A stretch of 64,000 bases of DNA from Lathyrus oleraceus (Eukaryota > Streptophyta > Magnoliopsida > Fabales > Fabaceae): contig NC_066579.1 in the NCBI RefSeq assembly GCF_024323335.1, positions 126,006,854 to 126,070,853 of the forward strand. The letters run 5' to 3'. The notes below the pieces were generated by a model. It had not been told where the DNA came from, searched no databases, and was given only the letters and a program-made list of their open reading frames with translations. Within the stretch, counting starts at the first letter, position 1; every line of letters begins with the position of its first letter. Positions 34,328-46,443 of this stretch are shown piece after piece. A program made the position numbers and the translations under genes.

Positions 34328-35616
34328 ATGTCTCGCCGAGTCGAAAAAAGCAAAAATATGGCGGAATCATCTCGTCCCCGACAAAGAGCGCGGAGAACCC
34401 CGAACGAGCACGACATTATGTTCAAGAACCTGGAGCATCAAAAAAGGTATGCGGTTCATTTAAAAAGGAAATTAACCCCTACGAGGTATATGTGTAATGG
34501 CACACTGCAGGAACTGGGATTGCAAGCGGAGGTACACCGTATGTTCCACACCCTAGGGATGCTAGAATTTATACAGTTGGAAGCGCCTACTTTTGCACGC
34601 ATTACGCTGGAATTTCTGAGCACCATCGAGTTTAAGCTGAAAAACAGGTGGAACGGAATGGAAAAAGAATATTACGGTACGTTGCACTTTCGTTTATTCA
34701 ATACTGATATGGAACTGATTGTGGAGGAGTTAGGGAGGATCTTAAAACTCCCAATCGTATACCCTGGAGCGGTGCCCGAATCATTTGTCCCAACGGAATT
34801 TTGGACCGCCATAACAGGTAATAATAAATATGTTTCCAAAGGGGCAAAGGCATCGGGTATCCATAACCCATGTTTCAGGTATGCACAAAAGGCGTTGCCA
34901 TATACCATTTTTGGTCGCGGAGACAGCACAGGTGTTGCCACACAAAGGGAGTTATTCTTCCTATACAGTATGGCATCCCAGACTCCGATCAACGTAGCAG
35001 CCTTTGCAACCGACTACTTTGGGAGAGTTGGTCGCGCTACTTCAGGCAACATTTCTGTTTGCGGCATGATTACTCAGATTGTCGACCACTTCGAATTTGG
35101 TGTTGCACTAGTTGACTCCCCCAAATGCCAGGTAAAAGCAAACTAGACATGGAAGCCTTGATCCAGCAAGGCATGATCACGGTAAAACAAGACTACTACT
35201 CTTTTTTGTGCCAAAAAGTACATGTTCTTGATTTACCTGCTTACGATTTTATCAGTATCACTAACAGAGCCAACTGGCTCTATGACTGTCCCGAACCAGA
35301 AGAGGGGGACGAAGATTTATTTGACTCTTTGCCTGCAGATGAATTGATGGAAGGTGCACCGAGCACCGAGAAACCTTTTTACCAACAACCGCCGGAACCA
35401 ACTCAAGCCTCCGGATCCTACTCCATGCCATCAGACCAATAGGGCTAGATCCAGGATGAGATTGGCCACCTTCGCACGGAGCAATCCAGGCAAGGTGAAG
35501 AGCTCACCAGGTTTGGAGTTGAACAACACCGTCAAGGGACGGTTTTGGATGAGATGAACACAATGATGCAACACATGATGTTGCATTATCCATACCCGCC
35601 ACCACCTCCTCAGTAA
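34328..35616 (+). pseudogene. Athila third ORF (ATHILA ORF1-like)
   Basis: ATG at 34328 opens MSRRVEKSKNM and a basic, polar N-terminus. A folded-looking domain follows: LQELGLQAEVHRMF, LEFIQLEAPTFARITLEFL, YGTLHFRLFN, LEELGRILKLPI-like and VPTEFWTAI, which resembles the ORF1-type protein of Athila elements; the family call is from memory of the pattern. A frame change near 35130 leads into MEALIQQGMITVKQDYYSF. TAG stops at 35440-35442 and 35446-35448 precede a final ~55-codon Gln/Glu-rich coiled-coil-like tail ending PYPPPPPQ with TAA at 35614-35616. It occupies the env position of Athila elements, but I see no signal peptide or transmembrane segment. Function unknown. Confidence 0.72.
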
Positions 35617-36981
35617 TCGCTGTAAGTGCTCCTCATATCTTAACTTTAAACATTGCGGACAATGTTTGGTTCAGGTGTGGGAGGTTTTTAATTGAATTGC
35701 TTTAAATTTCATTTTTATTGTGTCTGTGTGTTATTTTGTTCGTCGTTGTGTGGTTGTTTTTATTTTGTAAGTTACAGATGAAAGTAGATGATGCTGGAGA
35801 AATGAGAGACTAGTGGACAGTGAGTAAAAGACGCAACCCCGGACTTTTTCCCGAGGCAACCTGGAAGGTGACACAGTTGAGAAACAAAAGGTTGGACGCA
35901 ACTTGGAAATCCAGACCGAAAAAGAAGAAGGTAAGCCCAAGCTGATAAAGAAGTTGTCTATCATAAAGAATGTTTGAAGTCTGTAAGCTTACCCAACATG
36001 GTGAGAGTTTAGCTTAACCAAACACAAAAAGAGCGCATTCAGGTATGACTCTATCTTTCTAATTTTGCGTAAGTTCTACTGATATAGCACAATACAAAAA
36101 CGCACACTGAGGCACGTTGTTTGTTTTCAACCTTTGAGCCTTTCTAGCCACCCATAATGTTGTTTTCATCCGTTGTTAACCCCTTTGAGCCTGTAACCCT
36201 TTGTTTGTGTAAACCATCATGTTAACCCTTAGCCATACACTCCCTACCCTAGCTCGGCATGACTATGTAATGTAAAACTTGTGCAAAAAGATAAGTTTGG
36301 GGTATTCATCCGTAGAATAAAAATGTTGTTGAAAAATGGCAAGTGTAAGGAAAAGAAAGAGAAAAGAAAAAAGTGTGTAGAAACATCCGCTTATACCGAA
36401 GAAAAAAAAGAGAAAAAGAAATGAAAAAGAAAAAAAAAGAGTATGTATATAGAGAAATAAAAAAATAAGCACTTTCCTTAGAAATATACTCATGCATTAA
36501 TATGAATTTGAGTGGAAAAAGAGTCAAGATTGGACAACACCCCAAAAATAAAATTCTTGCACAAAGAAAAACAACAACATGAATGTCGAGTTGTAAAATC
36601 TTTTGTAATACATTTTGTTGTCTACTCTCCCACCGTACCTAAGCCCCGTTACAACCCTGAAGACCTCTTAAAGCGTGTGAATTGTGTTTGTGCTGTTGAC
36701 GTAGAATCTATTCAAAAAGTAAGAGTTGGTGTTGCATACCTTGATTTATTGAGTGCTAAAAACCTTAACCTCGAGAGATTTGGTGAGTGGTGTGAAGAAG
36801 CTTGCAGGTAAAAGAACTCTCTGAAATGATAAGGCAGTGGAAAATGTCGAATGGGTGAACCAGAAACTTAATTGGGAAGAAGAAAACCAAGTTGCAAATA
36901 ACATCAGCAGTGTTGAGGAAAGAATAGAATCCATGGTTGACCTCCGCTTTGTCTCTTGCATCACTTGAGGACAAGCAATGA
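35617..36981 (+). other. Athila 3' internal region
   Basis: No supported gene. A purine-rich run of AAAGAAA/GAGAAA units lies at ~36345-36475. A copy of the PPT sequence, GATAAGTTTGGGGT, is at 36290-36303. An ORF at 36512-36811 has ordinary-looking composition (VYSPTVPKPRYNPEDLLKRV) but I recognise no family and would not call it without a search. Confidence 0.6.
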
Positions 36982-36997
36982 GATAAGTTTGGGGTTG
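36982..36997 (+). other. Athila polypurine tract
   Basis: GATAAGTTTGGGGTTG directly precedes the 3' LTR TGATCGG. The AAGTTTGGGG form is usual for Athila-type elements. Confidence 0.85.
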
Positions 36998-38414
36998 TGA
37001 TCGGCCACCATTTACACTCAGTTTTCATCATCTATCCAGCATGGAATCTTCATGAATCGGTAACTTTTGCATTTTATTTTAGTGATTTCTTCAGTTTATT
37101 GCATTTTATGAATTTCCGTTTGTTTTATGTTACATTAGTAGTTTTCTCCTTTTGTCGCATTTTATGCGTTTCTGTGTAGACTGTTGGTTTCCAGGTTAGG
37201 TTAAAAGTCCGAAAGTGCATACCGGAAGAAGGGAGGTTAGAGACTTAAGGAAAAGCAAAAAACAGACAAAACAGGGGGGCTGACACGGGTGCCCGTGTCA
37301 GCATGTGCAGAACAAGCTATCATGAACCCAGTAAAACAGTGGGCTGACACGGGTGCCCGTGTCACCTGACACGGCCCATGTCAGCATGGTGTGCCTTGTT
37401 GAACTTACAAAGGTGCCAACACGGGCAGCAGTGTCACCTAACACGGCCCGTGTTGGCCATTTCGCCCAAAATTCTGATTTTTCTTATTTCAACTCCTGTG
37501 GACATCCGGGGGGCATTTTGGGCATTTGGCATTGTTTTTAGTTGTTTAGAAACTATTTAGTTGGGATTTGGGCACTGAGAAAAGGGACTTTTGGATCGTG
37601 AAAAAAAAAGATACGAAAATAGGAAGTAACCTTGCAAGGTGTGGAAAAGAGAAGAGATCTTCAAGATCGAAAGAAATTGAAGATCAACTTTCATCAACAA
37701 CAACTTGTAATGTCTTTAATTTGTAATCTTTTGTCTTTGAATATTATGAGAGGCTAAACCCCCCAATGCTATGGGGTGTCCCTGAATTGCTTTTGTATGA
37801 ATATTTTATCCATGTTCTTATAATCATTGATGTTTTCGTAATTCAAATTATTATACAACGTGCTTAATGCTTAATTCTATCGGACAAATGAATTTCTGAT
37901 CTCTGGTTAAGGTTTAGGTCGGACAAACCACCTTATCACGTGTTGTATAAAAAACCCGCGTTTAATCACTTAGGAATGAGGATCAAACTGTGGTTACTGT
38001 AAATTCTTGATAAAATAAATATTTCTTAACATCAATTTGAATGACTAAGGAATTAGGAGTGAAATTGCCTGTTAAATGGTTTTGGCTAAGGAATTAGAGA
38101 GAACTACTCTGGAGAAACTGTTTTGAATTATAATAGCATCGATGTTATATGATATGGAAAAAGTGGCATACACAGCAATTCATACACCTGGCCTTAGCAT
38201 TATTTCTCATATCAACTAAAAGAGTTTTATATGCTTTATATTTTTATTTCTTATCAATTATGAAAATAATCATCAAACCCCCTATGAACTTTTGTTCAAT
38301 TGAATTATTATAAAAATTGATACTTTCTACGCAGTCCTCAAGATCGATACTCGGGATAACTCCCTTTTTATTACTACATTGGTGCAAATAGTACACTTGC
38401 TATTTTACCGATCA
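36998..38414 (+). repeat. Athila 3' LTR
   Basis: 1417 bp, nineteen bases shorter than the 5' LTR. The main difference is a 19-base loss between two CCCGTGTCA repeats in the first palindromic module (near 37295). Confidence 0.96.
37276..37455. repeat. GC palindrome modules in the Athila 3' LTR
   Basis: Same modules as 26713-26920, with the first one shortened by 19 bases. Confidence 0.9.
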
Positions 38415-38419
38415 AGATG
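38415..38419. repeat. Target site duplication AGATG (right, Athila)
   Basis: Exact copy of 26431-26435. Confidence 0.96.
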
Positions 38420-38826
38420 CTCCCATTTTCCTTCCATGGGTATCGTACATCTATTCGCACTTCAACAGGGGCAACCCCCTTTCTCACTTGTTTAAGGCTG
38501 AATGGTGTCAGACCAGGTTTGATCAGCTGAATTTAATTGAAGAGAAGAGCCTAATTGCCATGTGTTACGGTCAGATGTATCAGCAAAGGATGAAGAAAGC
38601 TTTTGATAAGAAGGTCAGATCTCGTGTGTTCAGAGAAGGTGACCTTGTGCTCAAGAAGATCCTATCTTTCAAACCAGATTCTATGGGCAAATGGACTCCT
38701 AATTATGAAGGCCCGTATGTTGTTAAGAGAGCCTTTTCAGGCAGTGCTTTGATTCTTACAACTATGGATGGTGAAGAGTTCACTCGTCCTGTGAATGCTG
38801 ATGCAGTCAAGAAATACTTTGCCTAA
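38420..38826 (+). pseudogene. Ogre B integrase, C-terminal part
   Basis: Continues the integrase interrupted at 26435. HGYRTSIRTSTGATP is followed near 38488 by a deletion of roughly 85 bases relative to copies A and E. Then an open frame from 38488 runs through LNLIEEKSLIAM, KKVRSRVFREGDLVLKKIL and YEGPYVVKRAFSG (the GPY motif) to VKKYFA and TAA at 38824-38826. This C-terminal frame is intact, unlike those of A and E. Confidence 0.9.
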
Positions 38827-41804
38827 AAAAGAAAATAACATCTCGCTAAGTTGAAAACCTGAAAGAGTGGCTTAGGTAAAAATGAGCGTCTCGGTGGATT
38901 GGATCCCGAAAGGGCGATCTAGGCAAAAATTAAAGACATAAAAACAAAACAAAAAACATCCCGATAAATTGAGTAGCCCACCTTGGGGAAATTTATGCAA
39001 AAATTAGGGATTGTGGCAAGTAACTGCATCCTACGGATCTTCAGTTTTGAAGACATTCTTAAGCAAGTCGGTCAATTCTGATTCACAATCCCCGATGAAG
39101 TCGCCAAGAGCACAGTGGATATCGAAAGTTGATAGAAGGATTAGTGATCATTGAATTCAATGTAGCCCTTTTCCATGTATATTACCATTTTCAACTTTTG
39201 TAAAGATCTACGGAGTCTTGTCATTTATAGACTACCATTCCATTAAATAAAATTGAGCTTTTATCCAATTGTTTATACTGTTGTTTAATTCAGCCAAATA
39301 GATTTAAATTTTATTATGAACATTTTTAAAATTAAATTTTAAATTAAAATCATATTTTCTTAAATATATAAAAGCAGTTATTTTAAGCAATCGATATCAT
39401 TTAAAAGAATATCAAAAGCAGTTTGAAAAGTGGTAAGCCCTAAGGGCGGAGGAGTATTGGTTCTCCCTAAGAAGTGGGTGTCTTCCCTATTTTCATCCCC
39501 GACAACATTTCAGTAGTCGAGTTTTATTGGTTTCCCTAACCGAGTTTGTTGGCCTCCCTTGAGTTGTAGGCGTGTTATTACGGTAGTTTGCACGGTTTCA
39601 GCAGATTTTGGTTTCTCCGCAAGTCGTCAGAGTCAATCTGATTTTGACCAGCTATTGTGTTTATCCCCTGTAGGGTTGTCTCCCATTTGATTTGGTGTTG
39701 ACCTAAAATTCTCCGCAGAGTTTGTAGGAGTTTCCTCAGCAGATCCTCTCCTTGTGCTTTACCCAGCCAGGATTGGGATGTCAAGATGTTTGTTTCTCTC
39801 CTACAGTTGTTTCCCTCCCATGAGGATTGGCTAGGGATTGTATCGATGATTCAAATTAGTGACACTTGTATCCTTTGTGATCGTCTTGTCAGCATAGTCA
39901 TCATATATACATATACATATACATATACATTCATATAATTTCATTATTGCATTGTTGCACTTTGTGATTCATTGTTAATTTTGATCCTCTGCTATGGCGA
40001 TATACCTTTTTCGCCATGCAGATTTGGTTTGTCTGTCTTCTTTCAATTATAGAGTGTCAGCCTATTAACCAGAAAGACTTTAACCTTTCTCCCCTCCCCA
40101 CTGAGTTATTTCCTCATGGATGATTATTATTTCAGCTTCCTCCCCAGTTGATTATCTGGATGGAACCACTCCCTTGAGTTATATCCTCATTGGGTTGAGT
40201 CCTTTGATGGACCTTTTTTCCTTCTTGATCTTACCTAGATAGAAGCTTTTGGTCCCCTGAGAGCCTATTACCCAGTAACTGGTAATATTCTTCTCATGTT
40301 TGTCACTTTTGCCCAATACCCGACGAAGGTAACCTTGTTCCCCCAGCGGATTCGTTTTCACGTCTCCCAGGAAGTATATCCTTGATATGTTCATCCAAAG
40401 TGATGATAGATATTATCTTCCCTTGTTTGAGTCTATCCTTGATATGTTCATCCTAACCGGTGACAGATATTCTCTCCTTTTGGTATTCTACCCAGTAACC
40501 GGTAGTGGTAATTCCTATCTTGTTCCCCAGAGAGTTAATCCTTGATATATTCATCCTAACTGGTGACAGATTTCCTTCTCTTTGCGGTCTTCTGCCCAGT
40601 AACTGGTAGTTGCAAATCCTGCTTTTATCCCCTTTGCCGAGTTTATCATTGATATGTTCATCCTAACCGATGACGGATACTCTCTTTTTGGTATTCTATC
40701 AAGTAATTGATAGATGTAATTCCTATTTTCCCCTCTAAGTCTATCCTTGATATGTTCATCCTAACCAATGACAGATATTCTCTTTTGGTATTCTTCTCAG
40801 TAACTGAGAAATGTAATTCCTATTTCCCCTCTGAGTCTATCCTTGATATGTTCATCCCAACCGATGACAGATATTCTCTTTTCGGTATTCTATCCAGCAT
40901 TTGATAGCTGTAATTCCTATATTTTCAGGTAGTTTATCCTTGATATGTTCATCTTAACCAGTGATGGATATCCTCCATAGAATCCCCAGGCAATTCTATC
41001 CTTGATATGTTCATCCTAACCGATGATGGATTTTTTTCCCTTTGAGTCTATCCTTGATATGTTCACTTTAACTAGTGATGGGTATTATCTCTCTGGTCTT
41101 CTGCCCAGTAACTGGTAGTTGTAAATCCTATTTTGGCTTTTCCCATCAGTTTATTCTTACCCGGTAACCGGTAACGAATGCACCTCCTGGATTTCCCTTA
41201 GCGAGTCATCTTTGATATGTTTACCCTAACCGGTAACGGATGTCCTCCCTATTATATTTTTGTTATCTCTTTACCCGATAACCGGTATTGGATAATATAT
41301 TTCTGCTCCTCCTGTGTTGAAGGTCTTTTCTTCCCCAGTTGAGTTTGAGTTCACATTTCCTTAGTGGAATCGATGTTTCCTGCTTGGTTCGAGTATTTCA
41401 GCTTTGTTCTGATTTACCCGTTTCCCTTGCAGATGTTCCTCTTGTTCCCCGTCTGATTCTTTCCATTGATTTATTTTTCATGGAATCCCTCGAGTTCCCC
41501 AGTTGTTCTTAAGTCGTAGCCTGGCTTATGCACAACCCTTTTCCCTAGAGTCTCTATCTCCTCAGTGAGTTTTCCTATCAGAATTCATTATACTCCTGTG
41601 GACTTTCAGTCTCTCCGGATTCTTTTCCTTTGTGGCAACATTTCCCCACAAAGATTATTTTAACATTCATTTCATATGCATCATGAGGTCTCTTAGGGAC
41701 CAAGATTTGTTTCTATATGTTGTTATTTTAACCTATTCTACTGAGTCAATGTGAAGATTTTAACCTTCATCTCCTCAGTTAGAACATCCTTAAATAGGGG
41801 CAGT
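38827..41804 (+). other. Ogre B 3' untranslated region and PPT
   Basis: Collinear with 1658-4639 of Ogre A. Contains the CATATA microsatellite (39900-39942), a ~97-105-bp degenerate tandem repeat (40374-41240) and ends with CTTAAATAGGGGCAGT, the PPT, directly before the LTR. No gene seen. Confidence 0.85.
40374..41240 (+). repeat. Degenerate ~97-bp tandem repeat, Ogre B 3' UTR
   Basis: About ten copies of the TCCTTGATATGTTCATCC core; copies at 40743, 40840 and 40937 are spaced exactly 97 bases. Same family as 3243-4140 and 56075-56830. Confidence 0.92.
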
Positions 41805-44800
41805 TGTAAGACCCCAATTTTGACCCTAAGATCCCTCATGATATCTCATCATATGCATTAGCATTGAGATCACACCTTGTCATCCTCCTTACCCCTCATT
41901 CATTGGGTTTGCATTGGGAGAGATCACCAAGCACATTTGATTGTATCATACTTTGTATTTTATCATTTTTTACTAACAAAAATACCAAAAATATGTCTTT
42001 GCATGTGCCCACCTTTGATCTATCAAGCTCACATCTAGGGTTTAAGACCCTCAATGCAAGGAGCTCAATCAAGATGGGTCTACTATGGCTCTAAGCATCA
42101 TATATGAATCCCCATGGTCTTCACATGTTATTTTGATCAAGAAATCTTCAAGAGTTTGGAGTTGGTTTGCCTTGGAAACCCTAATTCATCTAGGTATCTT
42201 GTGTAACTTCTTCAACAAGCTTCTTCATCAATTGATCAAATATTTCAAGGGATACTTCAAATTCCATCATATTATGCACATATGATCTCCCATGAGTCCC
42301 AAAAGTCAAGAGAATGGCAAGCTAGCAAGTTGGTTCATGGTGGTTGACCAAAGGATTTCATCTAATCGAAACTGGGGATCCCTAGACCCTATCTCCTACA
42401 TTTTTTGTCATATGAAAATGATTCCAAGAGCAACGTTACTCTAAATTACATTCCAAACAACTTTCATGTTAAGGTCTAGAGCTAGTTTTTCTTGGAAAGT
42501 CATTTTTATTGTGAAAGATTATAGGTCATTTTGTCTAAACCCTAATTTGGAGGTCAACTTCCCAAGACCATAACTTGCTCATTTTTTATGATATAAAATC
42601 CATTCAAGTTGCATGATCAAATTCAAGATGCATAATTCAACTTTTATGTTTGTAGGAAGAGAAAATTAAACTTTGAAATGCATGTGATATGAGGAGACAT
42701 TATAGGTCATTTTGGGCCAATACCATTGAACAAATGATTTTCCTCAACTTCTGAAATGCATAACTCCTTCATATTAAATCCAAATGAGTTCACACTTGTG
42801 ACCATTTTTAAGGACTTTGAGATAGATACAACTTTTATAAAGGAACCTTTTTCATTTGAAGCTCACATAAAAAGTTAGCCAAGGTGGAATAAGTGAACAT
42901 ATGGCTTGACACTTAGAAATGTTTTTGACATGTTTGATTTTCCCAACTTCCACCTCAAAACTCATCATGATCCAAGCTTCAAATGAAAAAGTATTCAACA
43001 TGAAAGTTGTTCCTCTTGATCTAGCCTTTCCAAAAAGTCCAAATTCATCCCATTTGGACAAGATATGAGTGACCTCCACATGACTTGAACATTGGATCAT
43101 CATTTAGCATAAGTGAGCTTGAAACTTTCATACACAAATGGATAGCTTTCCCACATTACTTTAGCAATGTTTATACTCAATTATGGACCAGAAGGAGTGA
43201 TTACATGGGCCTATCACACGCCCATGCACCCATGCAATGTACATTGCTATTTTTGGAGCTTTGATTTCAAGTGTGCAATTATCAATCCATTTGGCTATAA
43301 ATAGAACCCCTTGCCATCAGAATTGAGGACCCTACGCTCCATCTTTGATTCCCAACCTTCAAACCCTCTCATTCAAAGGATAATATTGAGAATTTCCATT
43401 GGAAATTGAGTTCGAATCTCCACTGTTTTGAGATTCAAAACTCCAAGAGTCATGTGCCTTTTGTTCATCAAATTCCACTTCATCAAGTGTCCTGAGCAAG
43501 ATCAATAGCAAGCAAGAGCAAGATCGATTAAATACGGACCTGCATTGAAGGTATTTTCCAGAAATTTTCATCTCTTTGATTCTCACTCAATTCTCCATAA
43601 TGCATCTTGATATTTGGTTGTTTGAAGTCCTACCAATGTAGGCAACATGATTGAGTTGCTTTGAGGTCAAATTGAAGCAACTCGGATCATGCACCTCAAA
43701 ATTCAACTCCCTGTATCCTTCAATATACTTGGAGTTAGGAGAAATTGAGGCCAGATTCGAGCTCTTAGGCATTTTTACTTTAAATTCATGTCCTTCTTTT
43801 TAATTTTGGTGATGGTTGTGAGTAAATCAGTCCGGTGAAACTCAGTGGAGAAGGAGACCGGAGCTTTGGCTCTGGCGGTGTGTTGGCGCTCATCTGAACC
43901 ACATGATCCATTTGACATGATTTAATCTCGTACCTTGGTTTTGCCTACCATCCATTCAGCGCTTTAACTTGACTCTACCACCTCAATTATTGAGGGAGAT
44001 CAAGTGGTCCACGTTTTTTCCTATTTTCTGATGTTCATTTTATTTGGTTTATTTTCATTAATTCATATTAATTTTAATATTGATCTAAAAAATATGAGAG
44101 TTTCACCAAAAGAATTTAAGTAAATTCCTCTTTCATTTTCTGAATTAAAATCATTTTTTGGATCATTATTAATGATTTTCATGATTTAATTGTTTTTATG
44201 ATTATTTTTAATTGTTTAAAAATAGTTTTAAGTTTCCAAAGTCAATGAAATTTTTTCTCCAAGGTCCTTTGATCTTGTTTGACTTTTGATAAATCTCATG
44301 GCCATTTATTTGGTGTTTTGATGAGGTTTTAGGATTTTGACCAACCATAATTTAATTTAATGATTATTTAATTGATTTTAATTGTTTAAATGCAAAACAA
44401 ATTATGTTGAGCTTTTGATATTGACTTGTTGAGTTTGACTTGTGTTGTTGGGCCTTGGTCAAGGTTGATTTGACTTTGTTGAGTTAAAATCATTGGATTT
44501 AGGGGATTGATGAAATGTATATTTCATCTCCCAAAATAAATGAATGATTTTAATTTGATAAAAATCTTCCTTTGACCAATTTGTGTTGATTCCATTTCCC
44601 CTCCCTCTTCATCCTAATCCCATTCTCTTTTCATTCATTTCATGGACCTATGATGTCTCTATATCCTAAGGCTAGTTGATTGCAAAATCAACATAAGTGT
44701 GGATGAGATTAGGTCCACCTCTTTTGCATATTCTTTTAAGTGTGGTATGTTTTAGGAGTATGGTTCATAATACCATATCTCTAACATGCATTAACACTAA

Positions 44801-46443
44801 AGTTTCTATTGTCCGACCTCAAATAGTTGTGACTTCTACATAAGTGCAATTACGATTGCTTAACCTAACGCTAAATTGTTGACACAAAGGGCATAGCATT
44901 CTAGTAAGTGAGATTGTAAGTCTCCCCTCTTTCATGGTATTGTGTGGAAACTTGGTCTTTTTTCCTTCCTTTGGAATATGTCTTGGTTCAAGGATCCATG
45001 CTTGTGAATAGTGGGTTAAGTGTTCTCCAAAGAATGACTTAAACAAAACAAAAGAAAAAGCAATACTAACTTCTAATCAACTAACAACTAACATTTAATT
45101 TCAAGTCATTTACTTTTATGCACTTTAATTTCAAGTCTTTATTCATTTTCCATTATTCATACCATTCAACTTGTTTACTTTAATGCCATTTTCACTTTGC
45201 TCAATTGAGCCTCATTTTGTGGTTATATTGTGATTGTATATACTTGTTGTTTTTGTGGTCTTTCGACCTTAATGTACATAATAAACAACAAAAACCCTAA
45301 AAGACATTTGTGTGGACTGTTGGATTTGATCTAAAAATTGGACTTAGAATTAGACAACATTCCCTATGCAAAAGGACTTGGCAAATGCCAACTTTCATGA
45401 AACCAAGTGCTTGTGATTTGAAACTTCATCTGAAGCAAGTATTGTGATCCCATCTGAGTTCATTTGTTACATGGTCCTATTGGAGCTGTTACTTTGAACA
45501 TGTGCCTAGTGCCTATCTTTGGATTCATCTGATGCATGAGAGATTATGAGGAAGATCATGGAGTTGCTAAGCTTGGATGTGGCTATCTTTATTTGATGCC
45601 TTGCTCTTCATCTTGCTATTTGTGTATTGATATTGCTTGATTCTAAAGTCCAAGGGAGATTTGGGTTTCCATATGACATTCTTGTGTATTGGATTACAGC
45701 CCATTGGTCAGATCTTATCAACTCTTAACTTCTAAATTTTTTCTTAGGATTAGTCTCTTCTTCTCTTCCCCACTTCTTTAATTTCAAATCTCTCCCATCT
45801 TTCAAAATCTTCTTTGTTTGTGATTTCTAAACTAAGACCATATTGCAATTAGAAACCTTAGTCTTATGCCATTGAATTTTAAACTCTTTTCTTAATCAAA
45901 CTTGTAAATGAACTTAACTATACTTGACTTAAAATTTCAAAAGACAAAAAGAACTAACACTCATTCAAACCTTTTTAGGCCCTTTGTGCCTTTGTTAAAC
46001 TTAAATTTTTGTTAAAAGCAATGCATTCACTTTGAAATTGTTACCACGAACTACGAGGTTTTAATCCCTCATTTTTATGTTGGTACATACGCACAAGTCC
46101 GAAGATCTTGTCAAACACAAAAATATAATTAATGAATTTTCTTCTCATCTCTCCACTCTATTTATTGCAAACATCATTTTGTATAAAAACACATATGCAC
46201 ACAAAAAAGGGCTCCTTAGAAGTACCTAGGATACTTTGGATGCTAATACCTTCCCTCTATGTAACCAACCCCCTTACCTATAATCTTTAGCATTTTATTA
46301 GTTTTGATTTGAAAACTTCTTATTTTTGGGTTTTGTTCGTACTTTTCCCTTTTCACTTAGAAACAATAAAAGCGCGGTGGCGACTCTGGTTTTATTGACG
46401 TCTAGCTTATCCGTAGCTTGATGGTCATGAATTTACCGCTACA
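41805..46443 (+). repeat. Ogre B 3' LTR (4.64 kb)
   Basis: TGTAAGACCCC to TTTACCGCTACA, collinear with the LTR of A. TATAAATA at 43296-43303. AATAAAA near 46364. It ends within the minus-strand RT of Ogre D. Confidence 0.93.
43296..43303 (+). promoter_or_regulatory. TATA box of Ogre B LTR
   Basis: TATAAATA about 1.49 kb into the LTR, same place as in A and E. Confidence 0.75.

Larger units (their letters stand above)
26436..38414 (+). mobile_element. Athila/Cyclops-like Ty3/gypsy element, complete
   Basis: 11,979 bp with 1.4 kb LTRs (TGATCG...CGATCA), a perfect AGATG duplication, a tRNA-Asp-type PBS, gag-protease-RT-RNase H-integrase in the gypsy order, ~3.5 kb between integrase and the 3' LTR holding an extra ORF, and a PPT. 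Total length, LTR length and the third ORF fit the Cyclops family described from pea, a member of the Athila lineage; the family name is inference. It sits in the integrase of Ogre B. LTRs differ at about 10 of the first ~285 positions by eye, so the insertion is fairly young, yet all ORFs are broken. Confidence 0.94.
10821..46443 (+). mobile_element. Ogre B: host element, split by copia and Athila insertions
   Basis: Three collinear pieces make one plus-strand Ogre: ~10821-11115 (pre-protease), 22421-26435 (protease, intron, RT, RNase H, second RNase H, integrase N-part) and 38420-46443 (integrase C-part, 3' UTR, PPT, 3' LTR). The pieces abut exactly once one copy of each target duplication (GAGCT, AGATG) is removed. 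Without the insertions the remnant is ~12.3 kb. Its own left part, with 5' LTR, ORF1 and most of gag, is missing because the left edge is an inverted join to Ogre C. Its right edge lies within the RT of Ogre D; CCATT at 46444-46448 is the candidate target duplication. Confidence 0.9.

Noticed and set aside
34328..35616. Athila third ORF as a true envelope gene
   Set aside because: No signal peptide, transmembrane segment or furin-type site is visible; position alone does not show envelope function.
36263..36545. Minus-strand ORFs rich in Phe and Leu, resembling a membrane protein
   Set aside because: They translate the complement of a purine-rich AAAGAAA run, which gives Phe/Leu/Ser by composition alone.
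36512..36811. ORF of 99 codons near the 3' end of the Athila element
   Set aside because: Composition is reasonable but I recognise no family, it has no neighbour support, and it lies between the two PPT copies. Left undecided rather than called.
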